From the NCBI GenBank assembly GCA_947573015.1, contig CANPDS010000137.1, forward strand, positions 1 to 7,035: 7,035 nucleotides of DNA, in the 5' to 3' direction. This document shows, in pieces, positions 1 to 6,905 of this stretch. Positions within the stretch are counted from its first letter, which is position 1. Every line of letters begins with the position of its first letter. The position numbers and the translations under genes are program-made. This DNA comes from an uncultured Muribaculum sp. Its GTDB lineage: Bacteria > Bacteroidota > Bacteroidia > Bacteroidales > Muribaculaceae. The notes under the pieces are model-generated. The model saw only the letters and a list, made by a program, of their open reading frames with translations. It was not told where the DNA came from and made no database searches.

Positions 1-944
1 GCAGTGCCGTCGGGTAGGAGCGACGGTGTCTTGTAGAATGGCACGTGTGTGCAGATGACTATGGGAGTTGAGGGGTCGGGGAGAGTTGCGAGGTCGGCCT
101 TCAGCCATTGCATCTGAACTGAGTCGAGTCGTGTCTTGTATTCACGGTCGCCGATCTTGGATGGTGTGGCTCCGTTGTTGATCTGCACCATGTCGTCGAG
201 GACCACGTAGTGTACCTTGCCGAGGTTGAACGAGTAGTAGGTCGGGGCAAATGTCTGGCGGAATGTCTCTTCCGATGGATGGTCGCCGGAGACGAACGGG
301 TTGTAGTCGTGATTGCCTATCACGGGGAACATTGTGCATTGGAGCGCGTCGTGTTCGCGGGCGGCTTCGGCCGGGCCGAACTTGTTGTCGCCCCAGAAGC
401 GGTCCCAGCTGAGGTCGCCGAGGGCCACGCTGTATACGTGCTTGCCTTTGGCGCGGTAGTCGGCGACTGTGGCGTTGAAGTCGGGGACGAATCGGGAGCG
501 GAACTGCTCTACATCTTTGTTGGCGCGACGTCCGGCGAGGTGTGTGTCGGTGAATACGAGGAGCACATAGTCGTCGGGGTCGGTTACGGGGGTGAGCTTG
601 AAATCGTGGGTTTCGGAGATGGATACGGAGTCGGAGAGATATGCGAAGAACTGTGGCCGGCTGCCGGAGAGTGGAGCCTCATAGCCGCGAGGGATGCTTA
701 CCCATACGTTGCCGGTAGATTTGTCGGAGGTGATTGAGTAGCGTCCGTCGGAGTCGGTGAGTGCTATCTCCTTTCCATCGGATACGACAACGCCTGACAA
801 TGGCTTGCCGGCATTGTCAGTGACCTGTCCGGAGATGTTGGGCCGGGCAGATGATGATGCGGCGAATGCATGCAACTGAGCCATAAGTAGGGCCGCTGCA
901 TTGACCGCGATGGCTTTACGCCGTATGGAAGAGAGAAATTTCAT
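1..944 (-). CDS. Secreted calcineurin-like metallophosphoesterase, C-terminus beyond the window
   Basis: The reading frame is open from an ATG at 944 to the left edge, giving 314 codons with no stop. Residues 1-28 form a basic, Ala-rich signal peptide with likely cleavage after AFA, so the protein should be exported. Residues about 35-118 look like the carboxypeptidase-regulatory/MetallophosN beta-sandwich (ISGQV-D-GKPLSGVVVSDG, then TDSDGRYSI). The metallophosphatase core follows with metal-binding motifs in the expected order: D133-T-H135, GDLSWD at 176-181, GNHD at 210-213 and a further His at CTH (residue 300). The last GHxH motif and the usual MetallophosC domain must lie outside the window. 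Members of this family are predicted dinuclear-metal phosphoesterases acting outside the cytoplasm; the substrate cannot be told from sequence. The start is chosen because it gives a clean signal peptide; no Shine-Dalgarno sequence is seen, which is normal for the phylum. About 470 nt separate it from the recombinase gene, so it is probably transcribed alone. The family is confident, the substrate unknown. Confidence 0.9.
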   Translation of the reverse strand, partial: MKFLSSIRRKAIAVNAAALLMAQLHAFAASSSARPNISGQVTDNAGKPLSGVVVSDGKEIALTDSDGRYSITSDKSTGNVWVSIPRGYEAPLSGSRPQFFAYLSDSVSISETHDFKLTPVTDPDDYVLLVFTDTHLAGRRANKDVEQFRSRFVPDFNATVADYRAKGKHVYSVALGDLSWDRFWGDNKFGPAEAAREHDALQCTMFPVIGNHDYNPFVSGDHPSEETFRQTFAPTYYSFNLGKVHYVVLDDMVQINNGATPSKIGDREYKTRLDSVQMQWLKADLATLPDPSTPIVICTHVPFYKTPSLLPDGT

Positions 945-962
945 TGCAATAAATATAGTTTG

Positions 963-979
963 ATCGGTAATCGGTCGGT
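963..979. repeat. Short tandem repeat of ATCGGT upstream of the phosphoesterase
   Basis: ATCGGT occurs at 963-968 and 970-975, with a partial copy TCGGT at 975-979. The two full units are 7 bp apart, start to start. They lie about 20-35 nt upstream of the phosphoesterase start codon. Such spacing could be an operator or chance; the repeats are too short to decide. Confidence 0.3.
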
Positions 980-987
980 GAACTACA

Positions 988-1004
988 CATATATATTATA
1001 TATG
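988..1004. repeat. AT-rich palindrome upstream of the phosphoesterase
   Basis: Eight-bp arms (CATATATA and its complement) surround a single central base. It is built almost entirely of TA steps, so low complexity explains much of the symmetry. It lies about 45-60 nt upstream of the phosphoesterase start and could be a melting or regulatory site, but no motif proves this. Confidence 0.3.
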
Positions 1005-1331
1005 GATGATGGTGGAGGATGAGCGTCCGTATACAATATGAGATAATTCAGCGAATTACTTATAAGACAACCGATGTGGGGTGGATGCTAACCGGTTTAA
1101 CCGAAAAAATCAAAAAAAATGTAGCAAGTGTGTTTGATATGGCGGTTTGTGAGGGTTGTTTGGCCGTTTCGGGGGGTGGATATGCGTGATGATTCATTTG
1201 GATGATATGTGGTAAAGTGTTGGTTGATAGTGGAATGTTGTGGCGCGAGGCTGCGACTGACAGCTGATGCAAGTGCATGGTGTGGGTCGGATGCGCCTTA
1301 GAAACTTGTATGCTACTGATAATTAGTGTTT

Positions 1332-1339
1332 TATGTTTG
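1332..1339 (+). promoter_or_regulatory. Plus-strand TAnnTTTG box, possible antisense promoter
   Basis: TATGTTTG is an exact match to the Bacteroidetes -7 consensus TAnnTTTG on the plus strand. A TTG at 1306-1308 could serve as the -33 element, but the gap of 23 nt is longer than the usual 19-21. A transcript from here would run into the 3' end of the recombinase gene in antisense. Matches at the six fixed positions are expected a few times by chance in a window this size, so confidence is low. Confidence 0.2.
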
Positions 1340-1415
1340 TGAAATGATTGCGTGGAAGCATATTTTTGTTAGAATTTGTAAACATAGAGCAGGCGGTTTA
1401 AATTTTTACAGGCTC

Positions 1416-2615
1416 TCAGATTGACTTTAGAATCAATGCGTTGGCGCGGTCGACGGCTGTTGTGTCGAGCGTGGCGAGGTAGATGCGTGTGGTTAGTTCG
1501 GAGTCATGGCCCATGCCTTCGCTGATTACGCTCAGCGGTATACCTTTGGCTTTTGCGGCAGATGCCCAGCTATGTCGGGCTACGTATAGGGTAAGGTGGG
1601 TGTCGAGTCCGATCATTTCGGCTATTTTTTTGAGTGAACGGTTGATGGTGTAGCTGATGTTGCGGTAGGCTGTGCGCTCGTTGGCTACTTGGCGCCGCAT
1701 TATCGGGAGTAGATAGTCGGCAGGAGGGACAGGGTATTTGCGAATGATCTTTTCCATCTCTTTTGTGCAGGCTATGGATAGCATCTGCCCTGTCTTGTGG
1801 CGGCGGTAGGTGATGTGGCCGTTTTTCAGGTTGCTTTTTCGCAGGAATGCCATGTCGATGAAGCTCATTCCACGCAGGATAAAGCTCAGCATGAACATGT
1901 CGCGTGCATAGTCGAGGGTCGGATTTGCGGATAGGTCGAGTAGATGTATGCGACGTATGATGTTGAGGGGCAGGGCGCGTTTTACTGTTTTGTCGACTCC
2001 GGTGTAGACGTGGCGGAATATGTTGGTGTCGGGTATCATCCCCCGGTCGATGGCTCGGTTGAATACGGCACGCAGTATGCGCATATAGAATGATGTGGAG
2101 TTGGGGAGCAGGCCTCGGCATTGGAGGTGGTTCTGGTAGGCCTCGATCATCTCTGCGGTGACGCAGTCGATGAGAATGTCGCCTCCGAGGAATGTAGTGA
2201 AGCTATAGAGTGTGGTGCGGTAGGTCTCGGAAGTGCGTATGCGTCCGTTGATCTTCATGTTTGCGATCAGGCTTTCCATGAAGTTTGTGATGGAAATGTC
2301 GTGGATGAGCTGCTGGTATGAGTCGATGATGTGGTCGATGTCGAAATTAATCTCTTCGTCGCTGAGGCGCCTGATGATGCGGTTGATGCGCGCTATGTCG
2401 TGGCGCACTTCTGTGCGTATACGGGCTATGTCGTTGTAGCGTGGCGATTCTGCTGTCACTGCGGGCATGGATAGACGTGATGACCATTCGGACGGGTAGA
2501 TGCGTAACGCGGTAGTGATGTGGCGCACTTTTCGGCGATAGATTATCTGATAGAAGAGAGTGCCTTTGCTGCCGGGAATAGCTGATGCCCGGAATTTAAC
2601 TTTTATCGATACCAT
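1416..2615 (-). CDS. Tyrosine recombinase / site-specific integrase, Bacteroidetes type
   Basis: A 399-aa protein from the ATG at 2615. A TTG 12 nt further upstream (2627) is in frame but falls inside the palindrome and is less likely. Numbering from the ATG: residues about 1-90 resemble the arm-type DNA-binding domain (VSIKVKFRAS, then ITTALRIYPSEWS); about 105-195 are the SAM-like core-binding domain (ETYRTTLYSFTTFLG, YMRILRAVFNRAID); about 210-390 are the catalytic domain. Catalytic residues visible are Arg248 (LRGMSFIDMAFL), Lys274 (RRHKTGQ), Arg347 (YVARHSW), His370 (GMGH) and nucleophile Tyr379 (RIYLA). The usual HxxR is YxxR here, which I recall from related Bacteroidetes recombinases. 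Such enzymes cut and rejoin DNA through a 3'-phosphotyrosine link and serve either integrative elements or local DNA inversion. No excisionase, relaxase or other mobile-element gene is beside it, so its target is unclear. The catalytic residues are all present, so it appears intact. Confidence 0.95.
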   Translation of the reverse strand: MVSIKVKFRASAIPGSKGTLFYQIIYRRKVRHITTALRIYPSEWSSRLSMPAVTAESPRYNDIARIRTEVRHDIARINRIIRRLSDEEINFDIDHIIDSYQQLIHDISITNFMESLIANMKINGRIRTSETYRTTLYSFTTFLGGDILIDCVTAEMIEAYQNHLQCRGLLPNSTSFYMRILRAVFNRAIDRGMIPDTNIFRHVYTGVDKTVKRALPLNIIRRIHLLDLSANPTLDYARDMFMLSFILRGMSFIDMAFLRKSNLKNGHITYRRHKTGQMLSIACTKEMEKIIRKYPVPPADYLLPIMRRQVANERTAYRNISYTINRSLKKIAEMIGLDTHLTLYVARHSWASAAKAKGIPLSVISEGMGHDSELTTRIYLATLDTTAVDRANALILKSI

Positions 2616-2624
2616 AGTGTTGTT

Positions 2625-2707
2625 CAAAAAAAATTCTTGTCAGAGATTCTCAACTAAAATCGCAATGATACTGCAATTTAGGAAATCTCTGACAAGAATT
2701 TTTTTTG
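2625..2707 (-). terminator. Long hairpin with A8/T8 ends, likely terminator of the efflux operon
   Basis: Arms 2625-2648 and 2684-2707 are perfect inverted repeats of 24 bp. Each begins at its outer end with one C:G pair and eight A:T pairs, followed by a 15-bp core (TTCTTGTCAGAGATT). The 35-nt spacer folds further: 2654-2658 pairs with 2677-2681 and 2660-2664 with 2672-2676, with one bulged base and a 7-nt loop. In the minus-strand RNA the one imperfect position (2661/2675) is a G-U wobble, while in the plus-strand RNA it is a C-A mismatch, which favours function on the minus strand. The hairpin starts 23 nt after the transporter stop codon and ends in a U tract, which fits an intrinsic terminator. 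It is unusually long, and the recombinase ATG follows after only 9 nt. A recombination site or an attenuator is the alternative. Confidence 0.65.
2663..2695 (-). promoter_or_regulatory. Possible weak recombinase promoter inside the hairpin
   Basis: On the minus strand, TATCATTG (2670-2663) differs from TAnnTTTG at one position, and a TTG lies upstream at 2695-2693 with a gap of 22 nt, slightly longer than usual. If used, transcription would begin in or just past the loop, so the RNA would carry only one arm and could not form the terminator. This would let the recombinase be expressed from a site that stops readthrough from the operon. It is a weak match and an inference from position. Confidence 0.2.
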
Positions 2708-2730
2708 CGGTGGTTGGCGCGGAGGGCGGG

Positions 2731-4335
2731 TTATCCGGCGGTTTTGAGCTGAGCCTTGACGCCGTGGCGCAGTATGCGCCTGATTGTCTTCCATTTCGGG
2801 AAAATGGCCGCTGGCCGTATCGGGCTGTAGCTTACCACGATGATTGTGAGGAATGTGAGCGCCATTATTGCGAGCCATCCGTAGATCTCTTTCATCGATA
2901 CGATGAGTGCCTGTGTCTGCACCATGCCGTAGAGCTGGGCGAATGGCATGGTTGCCGTGGCTGGATTGGCGGCTGTAAGTGTGCTGCCGAGCAGGGCCGC
3001 GTTTTTTGCCATGGTGTGGCTGAGAAATTCGCCTATCAGAGCAGGGCCGAGTGTGGCTCCCATGACGGCACCGGTGAATCCGTTGACGGTGAGTGCCTGC
3101 GGGAACACGAAGAAGTGGAGCCCGCTCTGGACGATTGATGTCAGAAACACTGTGGATATGATGACGGCCGCCGCTCCGCGCAGGAAGAGCGGTAGGAAAA
3201 GCATCTCCTTCTCCACACCGTAGTCGATGAGGAAGTAGAAGTAGATGAGGTAGAGCGCTGCGAGGATGAATGCTATGGCGGTCATGGTCTTGTAGCGCCA
3301 GTGGCGCAGTGCGAATCCGAAGTATGTTACTGCGACGCCCGCTATTATGCCTGCGAATACATACCAGTTGAGGTCGATCAGGTTGGTCTCATCGAAGCCG
3401 AGTATGGTGGCGGCATATGTATGCTCGAAAACATGTTCGGTGGCCATCAGCGTGAAGAACACGAGATAGATCACAGTGGCTCTTACCACATTGCGGTTGG
3501 TGAGGGCCGGGATGGAGATGTAGGGGTGGTGGAGGAAAGTGGCGCGCCAGAGGTTGATTGCGAGGCAGGCTACACCAAGGAGTGTTGCACCGCGTATCTC
3601 GGTAGCCTGCCACCAGTCGTAGAAGTTGCCGTAGACACAGATGAACGTGAAGCAAAGCATCACCACGCTCCAAAGTCCAGCCCCGATCCAGTCGATGCCG
3701 AGAAGTGGTATCTGCATCGGGCCTTTGACAGGCTTCACGAGGATCAATACCATCACCATCATCAGTGCGAGGAGGCCTGTCATCACCCAGTGCATGTATT
3801 CCCACTGCCAGAAGAATGCTGTGTAGACGGTGGCGATGCCGCTTAGCTGTATCACACCGTCGACGATGATATATACGTAGCAGAAGAATATGGCCATGTC
3901 GCGCACGGGTGTGATCCAGAGCTGTATGGTTGAGTTGCAGGCGAATGTGGCCCACATTCTGAACCATCCTGCGATGAAGCATGTGGCGACGAGCAGCGGT
4001 ACGCTGTCGGTGTGGGCGCATATTACGTTGGCCGCGATGAGCACCGCACAGCATGCGAGCAGACTAACGCGGTTGGAGAAACGGAACTTGAGGCGGAACA
4101 TTACCGCGAAGTTGATCGACATACCCACGAGCTGTGCGTATCCGGCCATCAAAATATCTTCCTGCATAAGGGCTGTGGTGCCAACCATGTCGGATGCGGC
4201 GGCGAGATATATGCCTCCGGTAAACTGTATGATAAGCACGAAGAAGATAAACAGCCATGGCTTCAGCCGCCGAGGGATGTAGTCGGGGACGTCAGGGATG
4301 TTGAACGGTCCCTGAGGTGCATGCCAGTCGGACAT
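2731..4335 (-). CDS. DHA2/EmrB-like 14-TM major facilitator efflux transporter
   Basis: A 534-aa polytopic inner-membrane protein. About 14 hydrophobic spans can be drawn, near residues 27-47, 62-82, 89-107, 112-132, 147-168, 183-200, 215-236, 248-264, 286-306, 324-343, 350-370, 384-404, 416-436 and 485-503, with a cytoplasmic basic N-terminus (PRRLKPW) and a long loop before the last span, as in EmrB. It should be the proton-driven pump subunit, passing substrate to the adaptor encoded just upstream. It is divergent: motif A is reduced to FRLKFRFSNRV (80-90), and the TM5 antiporter motif C (GPxxGG in EmrB) is replaced by the DGVIQLSG stretch (159-166). It is the last gene of the operon, 14 nt after the adaptor stop, and is followed by a strong hairpin. 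The drug or metabolite exported cannot be inferred. Family assignment rests on topology and on the EmrA-type partner more than on motifs. Confidence 0.8.
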   Translation of the reverse strand: MSDWHAPQGPFNIPDVPDYIPRRLKPWLFIFFVLIIQFTGGIYLAAASDMVGTTALMQEDILMAGYAQLVGMSINFAVMFRLKFRFSNRVSLLACCAVLIAANVICAHTDSVPLLVATCFIAGWFRMWATFACNSTIQLWITPVRDMAIFFCYVYIIVDGVIQLSGIATVYTAFFWQWEYMHWVMTGLLALMMVMVLILVKPVKGPMQIPLLGIDWIGAGLWSVVMLCFTFICVYGNFYDWWQATEIRGATLLGVACLAINLWRATFLHHPYISIPALTNRNVVRATVIYLVFFTLMATEHVFEHTYAATILGFDETNLIDLNWYVFAGIIAGVAVTYFGFALRHWRYKTMTAIAFILAALYLIYFYFLIDYGVEKEMLFLPLFLRGAAAVIISTVFLTSIVQSGLHFFVFPQALTVNGFTGAVMGATLGPALIGEFLSHTMAKNAALLGSTLTAANPATATMPFAQLYGMVQTQALIVSMKEIYGWLAIMALTFLTIIVVSYSPIRPAAIFPKWKTIRRILRHGVKAQLKTAG

Positions 4336-4349
4336 ATATGCTGTCTTTA

Positions 4350-5384
4350 TCAGTATTTTACCTCACATTCCACATTCATGCCGGCGCGAAGACGCTCCAT
4401 ATCGGTCGGGTCGTTGTCGGCGGTGAACTCGATTCTTACAGGTATGCGCTGGCGTACCTTGACGAAGTTTCCGGCTGAATTGTCCTGAGGCATGATGGAG
4501 AGTCGTGCGCCTGTGGCTTTTGATAGAGCCTGGACTTTGCCGTGGAATGTGACTCCTGGGATTGCATCGACCTTTATATCGACGTCGTAGCCGGGGAGTA
4601 TGTGGTGGGTCTGCGTCTCCTTGTAGTTGGCAGTGACCCAAATGTCGGCAGAATCCACGAGGTCGAGAAGTGTCTGCCCGGGTTGTACGAGCTGCCCTAC
4701 CTGTATGTGCTTGCGCGATGTGTAGCCGTCGCATGGTGCGAGGATGACGGTATAGGAAAGGTTGAGCTCGGCGGTTTCGAGAAGAGCCTGTGCGAGTTCT
4801 ACTCCGGCGTCGTTCTGTGCGATGCGCTGCTGGGTCTCGGCTACAACCGATGATGTGGCTGAGCGCTGTCGGGCAAGCATTTCGTAACGTGCTTTTTTTG
4901 CTTCGTAGTCGGTCTTGGCAGCATCGTATTGCTGACGTGTGACCGCATCTTGTTCGAGGAGCTTGGTATAGCGGGCGAAGTCGGTTGCCGCGTTTTCCAT
5001 CACGATTTTGGCTTCGTTGATTGATGCTTCGGTGACGGCGACGTTGGCTGAAGCTACGCCGACGGAGCGGTCGGCAACGGAGCGTGCTGCCATAGCGTTC
5101 TGATAGTCGGCACGCGCCTGTGCCACACGCAGCCTCATGTCGGCATCGTCGATAATCACAAGTGTGTCACCTTTTTTTACCGGCTGGAATTCGTTGAAAC
5201 GTATCTCCTTTATGTAGCCTTGTACGCGGCTGTTGACTGGCACTACCTGCTGCTCCACGCGAGCGTTGTCGGTAAACTCTACGTTGCCGAGGTGGATAAA
5301 CTTGCTGCATACCCAAATGGCGGCAACGATTATGACGGCGATTGTGATGATGTAGGAGAGTCGTTTTTTTGTATTGTGGTTCAT
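4350..5384 (-). CDS. emrA: EmrA/HlyD-type periplasmic adaptor of a tripartite efflux pump
   Basis: A 344-aa membrane-fusion protein. Residues about 10-27 form a single N-terminal membrane anchor. FTDNARV (37-43) matches the TDNAYV signature of EmrA proteins. The first half of the lipoyl-like domain is near 46-79 (VNSRVQGYIKEI, KKGDTLVIID), an alpha-helical coiled-coil hairpin spans about 82-208, and the second lipoyl half is near 209-243 (APCDGY, VGQLVQPGQTLLDLV). The beta-barrel region has WVTANYKETQ (249-258), and MPQDNSAGNFVKVRQRIPVRI (298-318) closely follows the EmrA PpqNATGNWVKVVQRLPVRI pattern. The protein should bridge the inner-membrane transporter and the TolC-like channel. Its ATG overlaps the channel gene stop as ATGA (5381-5384), which points to translational coupling. 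The assignment is secure at family level; the substrate is unknown. Confidence 0.95.
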   Translation of the reverse strand: MNHNTKKRLSYIITIAVIIVAAIWVCSKFIHLGNVEFTDNARVEQQVVPVNSRVQGYIKEIRFNEFQPVKKGDTLVIIDDADMRLRVAQARADYQNAMAARSVADRSVGVASANVAVTEASINEAKIVMENAATDFARYTKLLEQDAVTRQQYDAAKTDYEAKKARYEMLARQRSATSSVVAETQQRIAQNDAGVELAQALLETAELNLSYTVILAPCDGYTSRKHIQVGQLVQPGQTLLDLVDSADIWVTANYKETQTHHILPGYDVDIKVDAIPGVTFHGKVQALSKATGARLSIMPQDNSAGNFVKVRQRIPVRIEFTADNDPTDMERLRAGMNVECEVKY

Positions 5385-6700
5385 AGCGTTCCTGAGGTGA
5401 ATTGGAGTTTATAGTAATAATATATGATGTTGATGCGTGAGTTGACAAGCTGTTGCTCGGCATCGAGACATGAGTTGGCGGCATCGAGCATATCGGTGAT
5501 GAGAGCCATGTCGGCCGAGTAGCGTGTGGATGTCGTGCGGTAGTTGCGTTGGGCCAGTTCTACACTTTTCTGGCGGGTCTTGAGCTCTTCGTATGCTTCG
5601 AGGTAACGTATGTAATCGGCTCGTACGGCAAGTTCGACATTTTCGCGTGTGGCATCGAGTTGTTGCTCGGCATGCAGGGTGGCTGCTTTGCTGCGCGACA
5701 TGGTTTTGTTGGTCTTGAACAGCGACGATAGGTTGTAGCTTACGCCGACTCCGACATACCAGTAGCTTAGGTTGCGATCGATTGGTGGAACTTCAACGAG
5801 GATGGGTCCGTCGATGGTCCATGCCGCCTGAATTCCGATTTTCGGGAGGCGTTCGGCGCGGGTTATGTCTTCGGCTTTGCGTGAGATGTCGACTCCGGTG
5901 CGTGCTATTTTGAGCGATGGAGCGCATCGGTCGGCTTCCTGTTGCCACCATTGTTCGCCATTGGCAGGGAGTGAGCGTGCGAGGATTGTCGAGTCGGGCT
6001 GCACGATGGTTCCGGAGGGGAGTCCTGCTGTTACCACAAGATTTGTGTTGAGTATGTCGAGTGTGTTGTCGATCTGCACGAGTTGCAGTTCAAGATTTGA
6101 CACCAGCAGCTCGTAGCGTGTGATGTCGTTCTGTAAGGCTACTCCTTGCTCATAGCGTGCTTTCATTTCGTCGAGCACTTTGCGTGCACGCTCGATGTTT
6201 GCGTTGACTACACTGCGTAGGTTGGAGTATTTGTAAAGGTCGAGGTAGAAGCCAGTCAGGCGGAAGCGGATGTTGTCGCGGTTGAGCTCAGTTGCATAGC
6301 GTGCGGCTGTCGACTTTAGCTCGGCGAGCTTTATGGCCGATGTGACGGCACCGCCGGTGTAGACCGGTTGAGTGACATTGAGCGACAGTCCGGTGCCGAG
6401 ATGTGGTATAGGAGCTTTCTGATAGTCGGATAGGTCGCGCTTTGTTGTAAATCCGTCGCCGATGTAGCTGAGCGACATGTTTGCGTTGATTTCGGGAAGA
6501 AGGCCATTGCGAGCGACGGCAATTTCGCGTTTTGCTTCCTCCTCGGCTGTGAATGACGGACGTAGCTGTACGGCGGCATTCTCGGCACTTTCGAAAATTT
6601 CTTCAAGAGTGATGAGTTTTGCTGCATTTTGTGCAGCACATACTCCACCGCTCCACAGGGCCATAGCAAGAAGCCCTGTGAGCAATCTGGAATTGTTCAT
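5381..6700 (-). CDS. TolC-family outer-membrane efflux channel
   Basis: A 439-aa protein starting with a signal peptide (about residues 1-22, LLTGLLAMALWSGGVCA before AQNA); Cys21 is not in a good lipobox, so signal peptidase I cleavage is likelier than lipidation. The two-repeat TolC architecture is visible. Repeat one has a helix at 31-66, then PEINANMSLSYIGDG (69-83) and LNVTQPVYTGGAVTSAI (107-123) as beta-strand and re-entry segments. Repeat two has LPKIGIQAAW (285-294) and VGVGVSYNLSSLF (316-328), then long helices ending in YSADMALITDMLDAANSCLDAEQQL (394-418). The trimer should form the outer-membrane pore and periplasmic tunnel of the pump. It is the first gene of the operon, with a leader of about 310 nt before it, and its stop codon overlaps the adaptor start by 4 nt. 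Length and motifs are normal for the family. Confidence 0.93.
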   Translation of the reverse strand: MNNSRLLTGLLAMALWSGGVCAAQNAAKLITLEEIFESAENAAVQLRPSFTAEEEAKREIAVARNGLLPEINANMSLSYIGDGFTTKRDLSDYQKAPIPHLGTGLSLNVTQPVYTGGAVTSAIKLAELKSTAARYATELNRDNIRFRLTGFYLDLYKYSNLRSVVNANIERARKVLDEMKARYEQGVALQNDITRYELLVSNLELQLVQIDNTLDILNTNLVVTAGLPSGTIVQPDSTILARSLPANGEQWWQQEADRCAPSLKIARTGVDISRKAEDITRAERLPKIGIQAAWTIDGPILVEVPPIDRNLSYWYVGVGVSYNLSSLFKTNKTMSRSKAATLHAEQQLDATRENVELAVRADYIRYLEAYEELKTRQKSVELAQRNYRTTSTRYSADMALITDMLDAANSCLDAEQQLVNSRINIIYYYYKLQFTSGTL

Positions 6701-6779
6701 AAGGGAAATGTGGAAAAATGAATGGGTATTGGACCGTGATGCCCCGAAGATGGGTAGGTCGGACTGCCGGATGGTGGCA

Positions 6780-6794
6780 CCACAAATTTTGTGG
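6780..6794. repeat. Palindrome in the efflux operon leader
   Basis: Seven-bp arms (CCACAAA and its complement) around one central base, centred about 87 nt upstream of the channel gene start. In the minus-strand RNA the stem can be lengthened by two G-C pairs across a 2-nt bulge. It could be a regulator operator or an RNA hairpin; no regulator is encoded in the window. Confidence 0.35.
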
Positions 6795-6905
6795 CCCTGA
6801 TCTTTTGGAGGTCAGGATATCAGCAGGATGATGATGAACTGGGGTAACGTAGTATGGTGGGAATCCGTAGTTAGCTGATATTGGGCTTACGGACTGAATG
6901 TGAGC

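Larger units (their letters stand above)
945..1415. other. Gene-poor spacer between recombinase and phosphoesterase genes
   Basis: I see no convincing gene in these 471 nt. They are more AT-rich than the neighbouring genes. A 72-codon minus-strand frame (1060-1278) has no recognisable domain or good start context and is probably chance. Visible small structures are tandem ATCGGT units at 963-979, an AT-rich palindrome at 988-1004, an AACCGGTT palindrome overlapping GGTTTAACC at 1090-1102, the palindrome ATGCA-AG-TGCAT at 1267-1278, and a plus-strand TAnnTTTG box at 1332-1339. The promoter of the phosphoesterase should lie here, but I cannot point to a good minus-strand TAnnTTTG box. I see no clear terminator after the recombinase stop. 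Confidence 0.6.

Noticed and set aside
210..737. 175-codon plus-strand open frame opposite the phosphoesterase
   Set aside because: It lies antisense to a frame with intact metallophosphatase motifs (DTH, GDLSWD, GNHD) and resembles no protein; GC-rich third positions explain it.
795..819. Inverted repeat TGACAATG ... CATTGTCA with a 9-nt loop
   Set aside because: It lies inside the phosphoesterase coding region in the carboxypeptidase-regulatory-like domain and has no poly-T tail; probably chance or an mRNA structure of no special role.
1060..1278. 72-codon minus-strand frame in the spacer between recombinase and phosphoesterase genes
   Set aside because: No domain, signal peptide or credible start context; the composition (many His, Pro, Thr) looks like translated spacer DNA rather than a protein of this genome.
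2625..2707. The palindrome as a MITE or insertion-sequence remnant
   Set aside because: No target-site duplication is visible in the flanks and the ends are plain A/T tracts; a terminator position right after the transporter stop explains it better.
2560..3138. 192-codon plus-strand open frame across the palindrome and the transporter 3' end
   Set aside because: Antisense to a clear membrane-transporter frame and to the recombinase start; its translation is rich in Cys, Glu and His with no domain. It is a shadow frame.
3301..3846. 181-codon plus-strand frame with His-rich stretch
   Set aside because: Antisense to the transporter's membrane spans; the His run is the reverse reading of Met/Val-rich helix codons.
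5451..5676. Repeated TTGTTGCTCGGCAT-like strings in the channel gene
   Set aside because: They encode similar AEQQL segments in two helices of the TolC repeat structure, so protein composition accounts for them.
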